Below are positions 16,862-24,801 of a stretch of DNA of 64,000 nucleotides, piece by piece. Source of the DNA: an uncultured Clostridia bacterium. GTDB taxonomy: Bacteria > Bacillota > Clostridia > UMGS1883. A model generated the notes under the pieces. That model was given only the letters and a program-made list of their open reading frames with translations, did not search any database and was not told the DNA's origin. Positions within the stretch are counted from its first letter, which is position 1. Each line of letters begins with the position of its first letter. Position numbers and translations under genes: made by a program. Location of the stretch: contig CANPZO010000001.1 of NCBI GenBank assembly GCA_947589005.1, positions 124,001 through 188,000 on the forward strand. Reading direction: 5' to 3'.

Positions 16862-17586
16862 TCCATCTCCCCCTGTTCGTAAAGGGTCAGCGCCGCGGCC
16901 ACAAGGCCGGCGGTCTCGGTGCGCAATATCCTCGGGCCAAGGGTCACCGGCGTCACGCCCGCGGACCTGGCCAATTCTATTTCGCCCTGCTCAAAGCCGC
17001 CCTCGGGCCCGATGAAAATCCCCACCTCGGCGGCGGTCTTCCCACGGAGGAAATCCCGTAGGGACAGGCTCTTTTCCTCCTCATAAGGAATTACTGAAAG
17101 CTCCAGCTCCGCCGACATTCGGACGGCCATTTCAAAGGTCACCGGGGCGCAGACCTCGGGGACGATGCCGCGCCGGCTTTGCTTGGCGGCCTCGGCGGCG
17201 ATTTTTTGCAGCCGCTGAAGCTTGTTTTCCTTTTCAAGGCGGGCCACTATACGGGCCGTGTTCACCGGCACTATCCGGCACACGCCTATTTCGGTGGCCT
17301 TTTGTATGATAAATTCCAATTTGGGATTTTTGGGTATGGCCTGAAACAGAGTTACCTTCACTCCCGGCTCGGTAGGCGCGGGATAGCCCTCGCTTATCTC
17401 CGCAATCACCTCTCCGCCCCGCACGTCGGTTATAACGGCGTCGTAAAACATTCCCCCGCCGTCGCAGAGAGTGAGCCCGTCTCCGGCTTTCATTCTCAGC
17501 ACCCGGGCTATGTGGGCGGCCTCCTCGCCGGTTATCCGGGCGACGGAGCCGTCGAGCATAGATTTGTCTACAAAAAAGTTAGCCAT
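16858..17586 (-). CDS. rsmE: 16S rRNA (uracil1498-N3)-methyltransferase
   Basis: 242 residues, full length. SPOUT-fold (alpha/beta knot) methyltransferase that modifies U1498 of 16S rRNA using SAM. Motifs: HIARVLRMKAGDGLTLCDG in the PUA-like N-domain, FQAIPKNPKLEFIIQKATEIGV, and the knot IGPEGGFEQGEIELARSAG followed by LGPRILRTETA. It directly follows prmA (gap about 5 bp), the common Firmicutes order prmA-rsmE. Confidence 0.96.
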   Translation of the reverse strand: MANFFVDKSMLDGSVARITGEEAAHIARVLRMKAGDGLTLCDGGGMFYDAVITDVRGGEVIAEISEGYPAPTEPGVKVTLFQAIPKNPKLEFIIQKATEIGVCRIVPVNTARIVARLEKENKLQRLQKIAAEAAKQSRRGIVPEVCAPVTFEMAVRMSAELELSVIPYEEEKSLSLRDFLRGKTAAEVGIFIGPEGGFEQGEIELARSAGVTPVTLGPRILRTETAGLVAAALTLYEQGEME

Positions 17587-17591
17587 GACCC

Positions 17592-18560
17592 TTACCCCGC
17601 TACTATACAGTACCAGTCATTTTCGTTTTTCTGTTCCAAAATTGTGAAGCCGTTTTCTCCGAGGGCCGCCATTACCTCGTCCAGCCGAGGCTCGATTATG
17701 CCGCAGCAAATAAAGACGCCGTCCTTTTTCATGTATCGGCGGGCATCTCCGCACAGGGGGATTATCACGTCGGCCACAATGTTGGCCACGACTATGTCAA
17801 AGCCGCCCATGGCCTCGACCTCGGACTTAAATCCCTCGTCGCTCAGGATGTTCCCGGCCCTGACCTCATACACATCTGGCCCTATGCCGTTCAGCGCGGC
17901 GTTGGAATACGCGATTTTTTTACAGTTGGGGTCGATGTCTATGGCGTAGGCGTATTCCGCCCCCAGCATAAGCGATATAATGGACAGGATACCGCTGCCG
18001 CAGCCCAAATCCAGCACCCGCATACCGGGCTTCACCCTCCGGTCAAGCTGCTCCACGCAGAGGCGGGTGGTCTCATGCTGACCGCTGCCGAAGGTCATGC
18101 CGGGGTCGATGTTGAAAACAATCTTCCCTTCGGCGTCCTTTATCTCCTCCCATTGGGGCTTGATTATGAGCCTGTCCCCCACGGGGATTGGGTGGAAATA
18201 CCGCTTCCAGTTATTTTCCCAGTCCTCCTCGCTAAGGCTGTCCGTCTCTATTTCCAGCCGGCCATAGCGGTTGCCCGCGTCAAGGCTTTTCAGCGCCGCC
18301 AGCTCCGAGCGCACCCGCGCCAGCTGCATGGCCCCGTTTTCGTTGTCGGAGAGGTAAATCTTAACCCTCGTCTCCCCCTGTTTACTGGCCATGAGCTCGT
18401 CGTCAACATAGTCCCAATACTGATGATTGTTTTCCAGAAAGTCGTTAAAATCGTCCTTATCCTCAATTTCAAAGCCGCCCACATTCAAATCCAGCAGCCG
18501 CCCGCACACCGGGTCTATACCCTCGGCCGTGGTAAAAATGCTCACCTGAAGCCAATTCAT
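17592..18560 (-). CDS. prmA: ribosomal protein L11 methyltransferase
   Basis: 322 residues. SAM-dependent trimethylation of ribosomal protein L11. The C-terminal class-I methyltransferase domain shows VLDLGCGSGILSI (motif I), AIDIDPNC, VVANIVADVI (motif IV, NPPY-equivalent) and the family signature DPGMTFGSGQHETTRLC. The N-terminal L11-recognition domain is present but acidic. First gene of the prmA-rsmE-sfp-pcp operon; GGTGAT precedes the ATG. Confidence 0.96.
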   Translation of the reverse strand: MNWLQVSIFTTAEGIDPVCGRLLDLNVGGFEIEDKDDFNDFLENNHQYWDYVDDELMASKQGETRVKIYLSDNENGAMQLARVRSELAALKSLDAGNRYGRLEIETDSLSEEDWENNWKRYFHPIPVGDRLIIKPQWEEIKDAEGKIVFNIDPGMTFGSGQHETTRLCVEQLDRRVKPGMRVLDLGCGSGILSIISLMLGAEYAYAIDIDPNCKKIAYSNAALNGIGPDVYEVRAGNILSDEGFKSEVEAMGGFDIVVANIVADVIIPLCGDARRYMKKDGVFICCGIIEPRLDEVMAALGENGFTILEQKNENDWYCIVAG

Positions 18561-18715
18561 ACTATCACCTTTTTTCTTTAGATGTTTTTAGTATACCACC
18601 AAGAGCGCGGCTTGTCAATTTATAAAAATAAAATTATTTTTATGCAACTTCTTGATTTTTGCAAATAAATGTGTTATAATATTTTAAAAATGATAAAAAC
18701 TGTGTGGTGATTTTT
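18561..18715. promoter_or_regulatory. divergent promoter region between prmA and the AraC regulator
   Basis: A plus-strand promoter is clear: TTGATT (18652-18657), 17 nt, TATAAT (18675-18680), about 35 nt before the regulator's ATG. A palindrome of A/T bases at 18622-18641 lies between the two genes. The promoter towards prmA was not resolved. Confidence 0.6.
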
Positions 18716-19627
18716 ATGGAAAATATGCCTAAGCTGTGGGAGGATTTGATAAATTCCGAAGGGGGCCTGCCCATAGTGGTACACTCTCTTCAAAGAATAA
18801 TGGACGGCCGTTATCAGGTGGAGACCAACAGCATCCACGACGAGTTTGAGCTGGTCTACGTTCAGCACGCGTCCAGGGCCCATTTTGAAATAAACGGCAA
18901 GATAGTTCCCATACACAACCACGATTTGCTGCTGATAAAGCCTCACATTCCCCACAAGCTCGATATGGACAGCGGCAATCCCTGTCAGTTCTGGATATTG
19001 AAGTTCTGCTTCGTGAAAAAGCACGAGAGCAAAATTTCCACCGTCAGCCTTGACGAATTTCTGAGCTTTATTTCCGACACCGACTCGGCGGGCTATTTTT
19101 CCCTGTCCAGCATTTACCGCAGCAACATTGTGGGCATCATGCAGCAGATAATGCAGGAGACAAAGGAGCCCGACGAGGCAAGCGAATTTTTGGAAAGTCT
19201 GCTCATAATGGAGCTGTTTGTGTGGCTGAGCCGCAGTCTGAAAGCCCAGTGGGAAAGTTCGCTTTCCACCAAAGGGGACAAGCTGCACGAGCTTTTGGAG
19301 GCCGCCAAGAACTACATACTGGAAAACTATTATACGGATATTTCTCTTGACGACATTTCAAATTACGTATATATATCCACAAGCCACTTTGCACGGGCCT
19401 TTAAAAAGCATTACGGCATCAGCCCAATCCAGTACCTTCTCAGCGTCCGCATACAGAAGGCCAAGACCCTCCTGGAGGAGACCAACAAAAAAATAGGCGA
19501 CATCGCCATCGACGTGGGCTTTAGCGCCCAGCAGAGGTTCAACGACATTTTCCGCAAGCAGATGGGTATGTCTCCCAGCGAGTACCGCCAGCAGTATAAG
19601 GAAAGCATAACGAATATACCATCGTAA
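18716..19627 (+). CDS. AraC family transcriptional regulator
   Basis: 303 residues. N-terminal cupin-like sensor domain (about 20-150; EFELVYVQHASRAHFEINGK, PHIPHKLD) and a C-terminal double helix-turn-helix of the AraC type (about 195-295; YTDISLDDISNYVYISTSHF, then IGDIAIDVGFSAQQRFNDIF and GMSPSEYRQQY). It is probably a sugar-responsive activator, which fits the polysaccharide genes downstream, but that is inference. ATG 18716 is preferred to the GTG at 18704 because GGTGAT lies 6 nt upstream. A bidirectional terminator follows the gene. Confidence 0.93.
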   Translation: MENMPKLWEDLINSEGGLPIVVHSLQRIMDGRYQVETNSIHDEFELVYVQHASRAHFEINGKIVPIHNHDLLLIKPHIPHKLDMDSGNPCQFWILKFCFVKKHESKISTVSLDEFLSFISDTDSAGYFSLSSIYRSNIVGIMQQIMQETKEPDEASEFLESLLIMELFVWLSRSLKAQWESSLSTKGDKLHELLEAAKNYILENYYTDISLDDISNYVYISTSHFARAFKKHYGISPIQYLLSVRIQKAKTLLEETNKKIGDIAIDVGFSAQQRFNDIFRKQMGMSPSEYRQQYKESITNIPS

Positions 19628-19628
19628 A

Positions 19629-19649
19629 AAGGGGCCGATTGGCCCCTTT
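19629..19649. terminator. bidirectional terminator between convergent genes
   Basis: AAGGGGCC / GGCCCCTT stem with a GATT loop, A-run on one side and TTTA on the other, exactly between the convergent araC-type gene and the caspase-like gene. Confidence 0.8.
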
Positions 19650-20181
19650 ATTGCGCCATAACAAACATTCCGGTCTCGGCGTCAATGCCTTGGGCGGTGT
19701 TGAAGGCATATTCAATTTCAGAGTTATTTTGCAGCAGCTCATAGAAAAACCGCGTTACAAACATCAAAGCGGAGTTGCCCTCCACATACCCGTCCGGCGC
19801 AATATAGGTGCAGCCGCCTTTTGAAAAGGCTTCCGCCATGGCTCCGCCGCCGGTAGTACAGCAAGTGGAGAGAACCACACCCTTTATTTTCAGGTATTCC
19901 TTTACGTTTTCGGGCGTGAAGTTACCCCGGGGCTCACCGGGCCCGTACACGCTCTCCCCCAATTCGGTCATAATAAAGCTGTTATCCTCCCCGTGGCCGG
20001 AAATTATAATATAATCCGGCGTGACGGGGAGCTCGCCGCCGAGCGCCTCTATAAAATCATTCGGACGGCCCACCCATTTCACGGCGACAAAGGCGCCGAA
20101 ATATTCCAGAACCGACCGCAGCGCCGCGGCCTCCATGCCGCTTCCGTCCAACGCGACTATCGCTATGACAGGATTTTTCAT
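19648..20181 (-). CDS. small stand-alone caspase-like (clan CD) protein
   Basis: 177 residues from the ATG at 20181, which has GGGGGAAGGA upstream. No signal peptide. The core has a hydrophobic strand ending in IIISGHGEDN (His63) and another ending in GVVLSTCCTTGGG (Cys107/Cys108), 44-45 residues later. This is the His-Cys dyad spacing and strand context of caspase-like and CHAT peptidases; the following AEAF..GC.TYIAPDGYV..NSALMFVTRFFYELL also resembles CHAT proteins. There is no partner domain and no obvious effector gene. It follows yifB by 17 bp, so it is probably co-transcribed. Substrate unknown; pseudo-peptidase not excluded. Confidence 0.55.
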   Translation of the reverse strand: MKNPVIAIVALDGSGMEAAALRSVLEYFGAFVAVKWVGRPNDFIEALGGELPVTPDYIIISGHGEDNSFIMTELGESVYGPGEPRGNFTPENVKEYLKIKGVVLSTCCTTGGGAMAEAFSKGGCTYIAPDGYVEGNSALMFVTRFFYELLQNNSEIEYAFNTAQGIDAETGMFVMAQ

Positions 20182-20198
20182 AATCCGTCCTTCCCCCT

Positions 20199-21725
20199 CT
20201 AATTCCAATACTTCCTGTCCAGGCTCCTGTATCCCACCGCCTCGGTTATATCCATGGCCTCGATTTTTTCACGCCCGGCCAGGTCGGCGATGGTGCGGGC
20301 CACCTTAAGTATCCTCGAATAAGCTCTGGCGGACAGGCCCATGACGTCAAACACGTTCTTTAAAAGGTCGTTTTCCTCCTTGCCGAGGGGACAGTATTTC
20401 TCGATATGTCCGGCGTTCATCTGGGCGTTGCAGCCGATGCCGTCGTCCTTGAAGCGTTCCTGCTGGACCTTGCGGGCGGCGTTGACCCGCTTTTTTATCT
20501 CCGCCGAGCTCTCGCCCTTTTCCGCCGTCAGGTCGCTGTATTTGAGGGACGGGGCCTCAAGCTGGATGTCGATACGGTCCAGCATTGGGCCGCTGACCTT
20601 GCCGAGATAGCTCTTTATGTCCCTCTCCGTGCAGCGGCACCGGCCGGATCCGTCGCCGTAATAACCGCAGCGGCAGGGGTTCATGGCGGCGACGAGCATT
20701 ACGTTGCAGGGATATGTACAGGTGGCCGCCGCCCTCGAAACGGTGACGGTCTTATCCTCAAGGGGCTGGCGCATGGCCTCCATCACAGACTTGCTGTACT
20801 CCGGAAATTCGTCAAGGAACAATACTCCGTTGTGGGCCAGAGACAGTTCTCCGGGACGGGCCTTCGCTCCGCCGCCCACTATGCTAACCGCGCTGGCGCT
20901 GTGGTGCGGCGCGCGGAAGGGGCGGGAGGCTATTATGGACGTGCCGCCCTTGAGCTCGCCGGCTACGGAATATATACGGGTGACCTCAAGAGCCTCCTCG
21001 AGGGTCATATCGGGCAAAATGGTGGGTATGCGCTGGGCTATCATGGACTTGCCGCTGCCGGGGCTGCCGATGAGGAGCACGTTATGCCCTCCCGCCGTGG
21101 CAACCTCCACTCCCCGGCGGAGGGCAAGCTGGCCCCGCACCTGGGAAAAGTCCACGTCAAATTTCTGATTTTCAATAAATATCTCTCTCGCCGTACACTT
21201 AACCCTTTGCAGGGGGCCGTATCCCGAGAGGTGGAGCACCGTCTCCGCGAGGCTCGCGGCCCCGTAGACCTCTATCCCGTCCACGAGAGCGGCCTCGCCG
21301 GAGTTTTCCTTTGGCACTATGACCGATTTAAATCCGTTCGCCTTGGCGCAGAGCACGCTGGATAAAACTCCGTCCACGGCCCGAAGTTCGCCGGAAAGTC
21401 CCAGCTCGCCCATCATCATTACGCCGTCAAGACTGACCTTCAACTGCTCGGTGGCGGCCAGTACCGATACGGCGATGGGCAGGTCGTACTGGGAGCCTTC
21501 CTTTTTCAAATCCGCCGGGGCAAGATTTATGACCAGCTTTCTGGGCGGAAAATCAAAGCCGCTGTTTAACACGGCCGAACGCACCCTTTCCCTCGACTCC
21601 CGAACGGAGGCGTCGGGCAGTCCCACGATGTCCAGCTGGGGTATGCCGCCGGAGGCGTCGGTCTCTATGGTGACTATATTTCCGTCAAGGCCGCTCAGAG
21701 CGGCGCAATATGTCTTAACTATCAT
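20199..21725 (-). CDS. YifB/ComM family Mg-chelatase-like AAA ATPase
   Basis: 508 residues. N-terminal Lon-protease-like (ChlI) domain (about 1-190), AAA+ Mg-chelatase domain with Walker A GSPGSGKSMIAQRIP and Walker B GVLFLDEFPEY, and the C-terminal Mg_chelatase_C domain (SARAYSRILKVARTIADLAG). In Gram-negatives ComM is a branch-migration helicase in natural transformation; in Clostridia the role is less clear. A Cys-rich loop (CRCGYYGDGSGRCRC) typical of the family is present. It has its own promoter at 21745-21773. Confidence 0.93.
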   Translation of the reverse strand: MIVKTYCAALSGLDGNIVTIETDASGGIPQLDIVGLPDASVRESRERVRSAVLNSGFDFPPRKLVINLAPADLKKEGSQYDLPIAVSVLAATEQLKVSLDGVMMMGELGLSGELRAVDGVLSSVLCAKANGFKSVIVPKENSGEAALVDGIEVYGAASLAETVLHLSGYGPLQRVKCTAREIFIENQKFDVDFSQVRGQLALRRGVEVATAGGHNVLLIGSPGSGKSMIAQRIPTILPDMTLEEALEVTRIYSVAGELKGGTSIIASRPFRAPHHSASAVSIVGGGAKARPGELSLAHNGVLFLDEFPEYSKSVMEAMRQPLEDKTVTVSRAAATCTYPCNVMLVAAMNPCRCGYYGDGSGRCRCTERDIKSYLGKVSGPMLDRIDIQLEAPSLKYSDLTAEKGESSAEIKKRVNAARKVQQERFKDDGIGCNAQMNAGHIEKYCPLGKEENDLLKNVFDVMGLSARAYSRILKVARTIADLAGREKIEAMDITEAVGYRSLDRKYWN

Positions 21726-21744
21726 GCTTTTTCACTCCCTCTAT

Positions 21745-21773
21745 AATGTACCATATTTTTCATTTTTTGTCAA
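21745..21773 (-). promoter_or_regulatory. promoter of the yifB-type gene
   Basis: Minus strand TTGACA (21768-21773), 17-nt spacer, TACATT (21745-21750). Confidence 0.55.
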
Positions 21774-21799
21774 TCATCAAAAAATCACTAATCCATACA

Positions 21800-21828
21800 T
21801 TTATTTTTGCGAAATATGGTGTTATAAT
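21800..21828 (+). promoter_or_regulatory. candidate promoter of the GH105 gene, upstream of the MITE-like element
   Basis: TATAAT at 21823-21828 with a weak -35 (TTTATT, 21800-21805) at 17 nt. If used, the 176-bp repeat lies entirely in the transcript leader. Confidence 0.4.
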
Positions 21829-21832
21829 AAAA

Positions 21833-22008
21833 TTAAGGCAATACCGCACAAAGACCGCTTAGGGCTTTGTACCCATCTTGCTTGCATCTTTTCCGCCGGA
21901 ATTACGAAAACTCCTTGAAATACGACAGTATTCCTGCGTCGTTTTCGTAATTCCGTCAAAAAATCTGCGGCGCAATATGGGCACAATCTCTGTGCGGTAT
22001 TGCCTTAA
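21833..22008. mobile_element. MITE-like palindromic element
   Basis: 176 bp with 22-bp terminal inverted repeats (TTAAGGCAATACCGCACA then AAGA on the left, AGAGA on the right), one mismatch. The centre has a second inverted pair, CGGAATTACGAAAAC and GTTTTCGTAATTCCG, separated by about 30 bp. No ORF. The ends begin TTAA, so the target duplication could be TTAA or TA. Structure is that of a non-autonomous transposable element moved by a transposase not encoded here. It sits between a candidate promoter and the ribosome binding site of the GH105 gene. Confidence 0.75.
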
Positions 22009-22035
22009 CATCATAAAACAGGAGGTAAAAATGAA

Positions 22036-24270
22036 ATGAAAAAGTTACTGTCAGCTCTGCTGGCGGCGGCCATGCTCACGGGACTTATACCCGCGGTGGC
22101 CGGCGCGGCGGAGCTCCCGGTGATGAGCCGGAACGAGGTAGTCCAGTATATCGAAAAGGTTAACGATTACTGGATAAACAATCACAAAAACGACGTTGGC
22201 TCATCCTTCTGGGAGAGAGGCGCGTACAACGCGGGCAATATGGAGGCTTATATGCTCACCGGCATTGAGTCCTACCGTCAGTACAGCCAAAAATGGGCCA
22301 TCGCAAACCAATGGATGGGCAACCGAAACACCGGCTCCAAGGACAATTGGACCTGGGGCTACACCGGTGACGTCAATTCCACCGGCGCGCTCTTCGGCGA
22401 CTGGCAGACCTGCTTCCAGACCTATGTGGATCTGTACAATTTTGACGTGGTGAAGGACCCCGACAAGATTGCCCGCGCCCGCGAGGTAATGGAATATGAA
22501 ATGAGCAAGGACGAGGACGGCTTTTGGTGGTGGGCGGACGGCCTGTTTATGGTAATGCCCGTCATGGCCAAGCTCTATCTTGTGACCGACAACGAGCAGT
22601 ATCTCGACAAGCTGTACGAGTATTTCAACTATGCCGTCGAGCTTATGTACGACGGCGAGGAGGGCATACCCACCGAGGGCGAGACCTACACCAGCTCCGC
22701 CAAGCTTTCCGACGGGGCGAAGCCCGCCACGGCCGACGATTTCAAGCACATATTCTATCGTGACGCCGGCTATGTGTTCCCCCGCAATCCCCTGCCCGGC
22801 GACCTTGCCGGCACCAAAAATTTCTGGGCCAGAGGCAACGGCTGGGTATTCGCGGCCCTGGCAAAGATACTTCAGGACACTCCCGACAACTGGGAGCACC
22901 GTCCCCTCTTCCTCAAGATTTACACCGACTTCGCGGCGGCCATACGCGACTGTCAGAAAGTAGACGACCAGGGCCGCGGCTTCTGGACCCAGTCGATGCT
23001 GGCCCACAGCTACTCTTGCTCCGACGACAATCCGCAGGGCTATGAGACCAGCGGCACCGCCTTCTTTACCTACGGCTTCCTTTGGGGCATAAACAGCGGT
23101 ATTCTCCCCGAGGACGAGTACATCGACTGCGCTCTCCGCGGCTGGAAGTACCTGACCGAGGTGGCTATCCAGCCCGACGGCAAGGTTGGCTATGTTCAGT
23201 GGGTAGGCGGCGAGGCAGGAAGGGCCGCCGTTTACGACAACACTCAAGACTTCGCCGTCGGCGCAACTCTCCTTGCGGGCTGTGAAATGGCCCGCTACAG
23301 CGGAGGCATGGTGGGCAACTTCTACCCCTATCTCCAGAAGCGCACCGTCGCCACGGTTTCGCTTAAAATAGGCTCTCCCTACACCTTCGCCAACAATAAG
23401 GTCACCGAGATAGAGGCGGCTCCTTACATTCAAGACGGCAGGACCTATGTTCCCGTTCGGGTAATTTCCGAGGGTCTGGGCGCTGAGGTAGGCTGGGACG
23501 GCGCCGCTCAGCAGGTCACCATATCCAAGCCCGGCCGCACCGTTGTAATGACCATCGGCAGCGCCGACTACACCGTGAACGGCGAGGCCAAAACCATGGA
23601 CGCCGCACCCGTCGTAACTAACGGACGCACCCTCGTTCCCCTCCGCGCCGTCAGCGAGGCTCTGGGCAAGGTTGTATATTGGAACGGAGACAAGCAGATA
23701 GTTTCCGTGGGACAAAAGGAAAAGCTGTTCTACGACTGCGAGGCCGGCATGGTGGATATGCTGGACGGCATCCTGACCGCAGGTCAGATACCCACCTGGA
23801 CCTCCGTTAACAAGGGCTTTGTGGACTATGTGGCCGAGCTGCATGACCCCGCCGCTTTCAGTCCCGTTGCCGCCCAGTCCGCATGTGAGCCGGAGGCTTT
23901 CAACAGCCTTCAAATGGCCTATGACGGCGACCCCGGCACCCGCTACGCCAATGACACCGTGGGCACAAACGTTACCTTTGACTTCGGCGAGGTAAAGACC
24001 TTCTCCAAGCTGGGCCTGTATTTCTGGATGTATGAGGAGCGTTCCACCTCCTTTACCGTGGAGATATCCTCCGACGGGTCGAGCTTCACTCAGGTTTACG
24101 ACGGCGCTACCACCAAGGGCGTCCAGGTAAATGTCCTCGACATAAACGCCGACGCCCGGTATATACGCCTGACCAACAAGGGCAACGACAGCGACCGTGC
24201 CAACTGGTTCAATCTGCTTGAGATTGTGGGCTACGGCCCCGGCGCGGCGGTCGCAGCAACGCTGAATTAA
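22036..24270 (+). CDS. secreted GH105 unsaturated rhamnogalacturonyl hydrolase with stalk and F5/8C modules
   Basis: 744 residues. Signal peptide (KKLLSALLAAAMLTGLIPAVAG), GH105 domain (about 35-425), stalk domain pair (about 430-550) and a C-terminal F5/8 type C (CBM32-like) module (about 595-740). The GH105 part has the family landmarks WWWADGLFMVMPVMAKLY (with the catalytic Asp), FYRDAGYVFPRNP, FWARGNGWVFAALAKIL and YETSGTAFFTYGFLWGIN. It should remove the unsaturated galacturonyl unit from RG-I oligosaccharides made by PL11-type lyases. Secreted GH105s are less common than cytosolic ones. An AGGAGGT precedes the ATG at 22036; ATG 22030 stops at once. Confidence 0.9.
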   Translation: MKKLLSALLAAAMLTGLIPAVAGAAELPVMSRNEVVQYIEKVNDYWINNHKNDVGSSFWERGAYNAGNMEAYMLTGIESYRQYSQKWAIANQWMGNRNTGSKDNWTWGYTGDVNSTGALFGDWQTCFQTYVDLYNFDVVKDPDKIARAREVMEYEMSKDEDGFWWWADGLFMVMPVMAKLYLVTDNEQYLDKLYEYFNYAVELMYDGEEGIPTEGETYTSSAKLSDGAKPATADDFKHIFYRDAGYVFPRNPLPGDLAGTKNFWARGNGWVFAALAKILQDTPDNWEHRPLFLKIYTDFAAAIRDCQKVDDQGRGFWTQSMLAHSYSCSDDNPQGYETSGTAFFTYGFLWGINSGILPEDEYIDCALRGWKYLTEVAIQPDGKVGYVQWVGGEAGRAAVYDNTQDFAVGATLLAGCEMARYSGGMVGNFYPYLQKRTVATVSLKIGSPYTFANNKVTEIEAAPYIQDGRTYVPVRVISEGLGAEVGWDGAAQQVTISKPGRTVVMTIGSADYTVNGEAKTMDAAPVVTNGRTLVPLRAVSEALGKVVYWNGDKQIVSVGQKEKLFYDCEAGMVDMLDGILTAGQIPTWTSVNKGFVDYVAELHDPAAFSPVAAQSACEPEAFNSLQMAYDGDPGTRYANDTVGTNVTFDFGEVKTFSKLGLYFWMYEERSTSFTVEISSDGSSFTQVYDGATTKGVQVNVLDINADARYIRLTNKGNDSDRANWFNLLEIVGYGPGAAVAATLN

Positions 24271-24616
24271 AATTTGCCCTCCGGACGGCGCAAAAGACCG
24301 CGAGGACCTGCGCCGCCGCAAGATTATGAATTAATGTGGAAAAACCGTTTTTTTTCAAAGAAAAGACGATTTTTCGGACTACTGACAAACCCTATGTGTT
24401 AGGGGGAAAGCTCGAAAGGGAACCCCCTTTCGATAGAAAACGTAAAATCCCGGGGCGTGTACCCGGGATTTTACACCTTAATCGAGGTAGAAATATCATT
24501 TTTATCACGATAAAAATGATATTTCGTAAGCGCAAGCGCCCGATGCGGAAGGGGCGACCGATGGGGAAACCGTTAGGGTTGCCCCATCGAGATCGCTGAC
24601 CTTTGTCAGCGATCTG

Positions 24617-24658
24617 AAAAACCGCCTTTTTTCAAAGAAAAGACGGTTTTTCTTTTTT
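24617..24658 (+). terminator. intrinsic terminator in the GH105-GH1 gap
   Basis: AAAAACCGCCTTTT / AAAAGACGGTTTTT hairpin followed by CTTTTTT. A similar hairpin at 24340-24374 lies closer to the GH105 stop and may also terminate. Confidence 0.65.
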
Positions 24659-24737
24659 GGCCCTTGAACAGTCCGAACGATTTTTGGCGGCGGCGGTGCC
24701 TCCGATTGTACGGTGAGTTTTTTGCAATCCTTTTCTA

Positions 24738-24766
24738 TTGACATATTATAAAAAATATTGTAAAAT
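24738..24766 (+). promoter_or_regulatory. promoter of the GH1 gene
   Basis: TTGACA (24738-24743), 17 nt, TAAAAT (24761-24766), about 35 nt before the ATG. An ATATTGTAAAATTACAATAT palindrome (24755-24774) covers the -10 and could be an operator. Confidence 0.65.
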
Positions 24767-24801
24767 TACAATATAAGTACAAATGTAAGGAAGTGACCGA
24801 T

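Larger units (their letters stand above)
24271..24801. other. palindrome-rich intergenic region between GH105 and GH1 genes
   Basis: 531 bases without a credible gene, packed with hairpins: 24340-24374 (AAAAACCG / CGATTTTT), 24442-24474 (GTAAAATCCCGGG / CCCGGGATTTTAC), 24491-24524 (16-bp arms, 2-nt loop), 24561-24588, 24591-24614 (GATCGCTGAC / GTCAGCGATC) and 24617-24651 (AAAAACCG / CGGTTTTT). The first and last are near copies of one another. A partial copy of the intergenic repeat family lies at 24661-24730. The GH1 promoter is at 24738-24766. Confidence 0.75.

Noticed and set aside
22201-24321. 706-codon minus-strand frame over the GH105 gene
   Set aside because: Antisense shadow of a clear gene, Gly/Val/His-rich translation without motifs.
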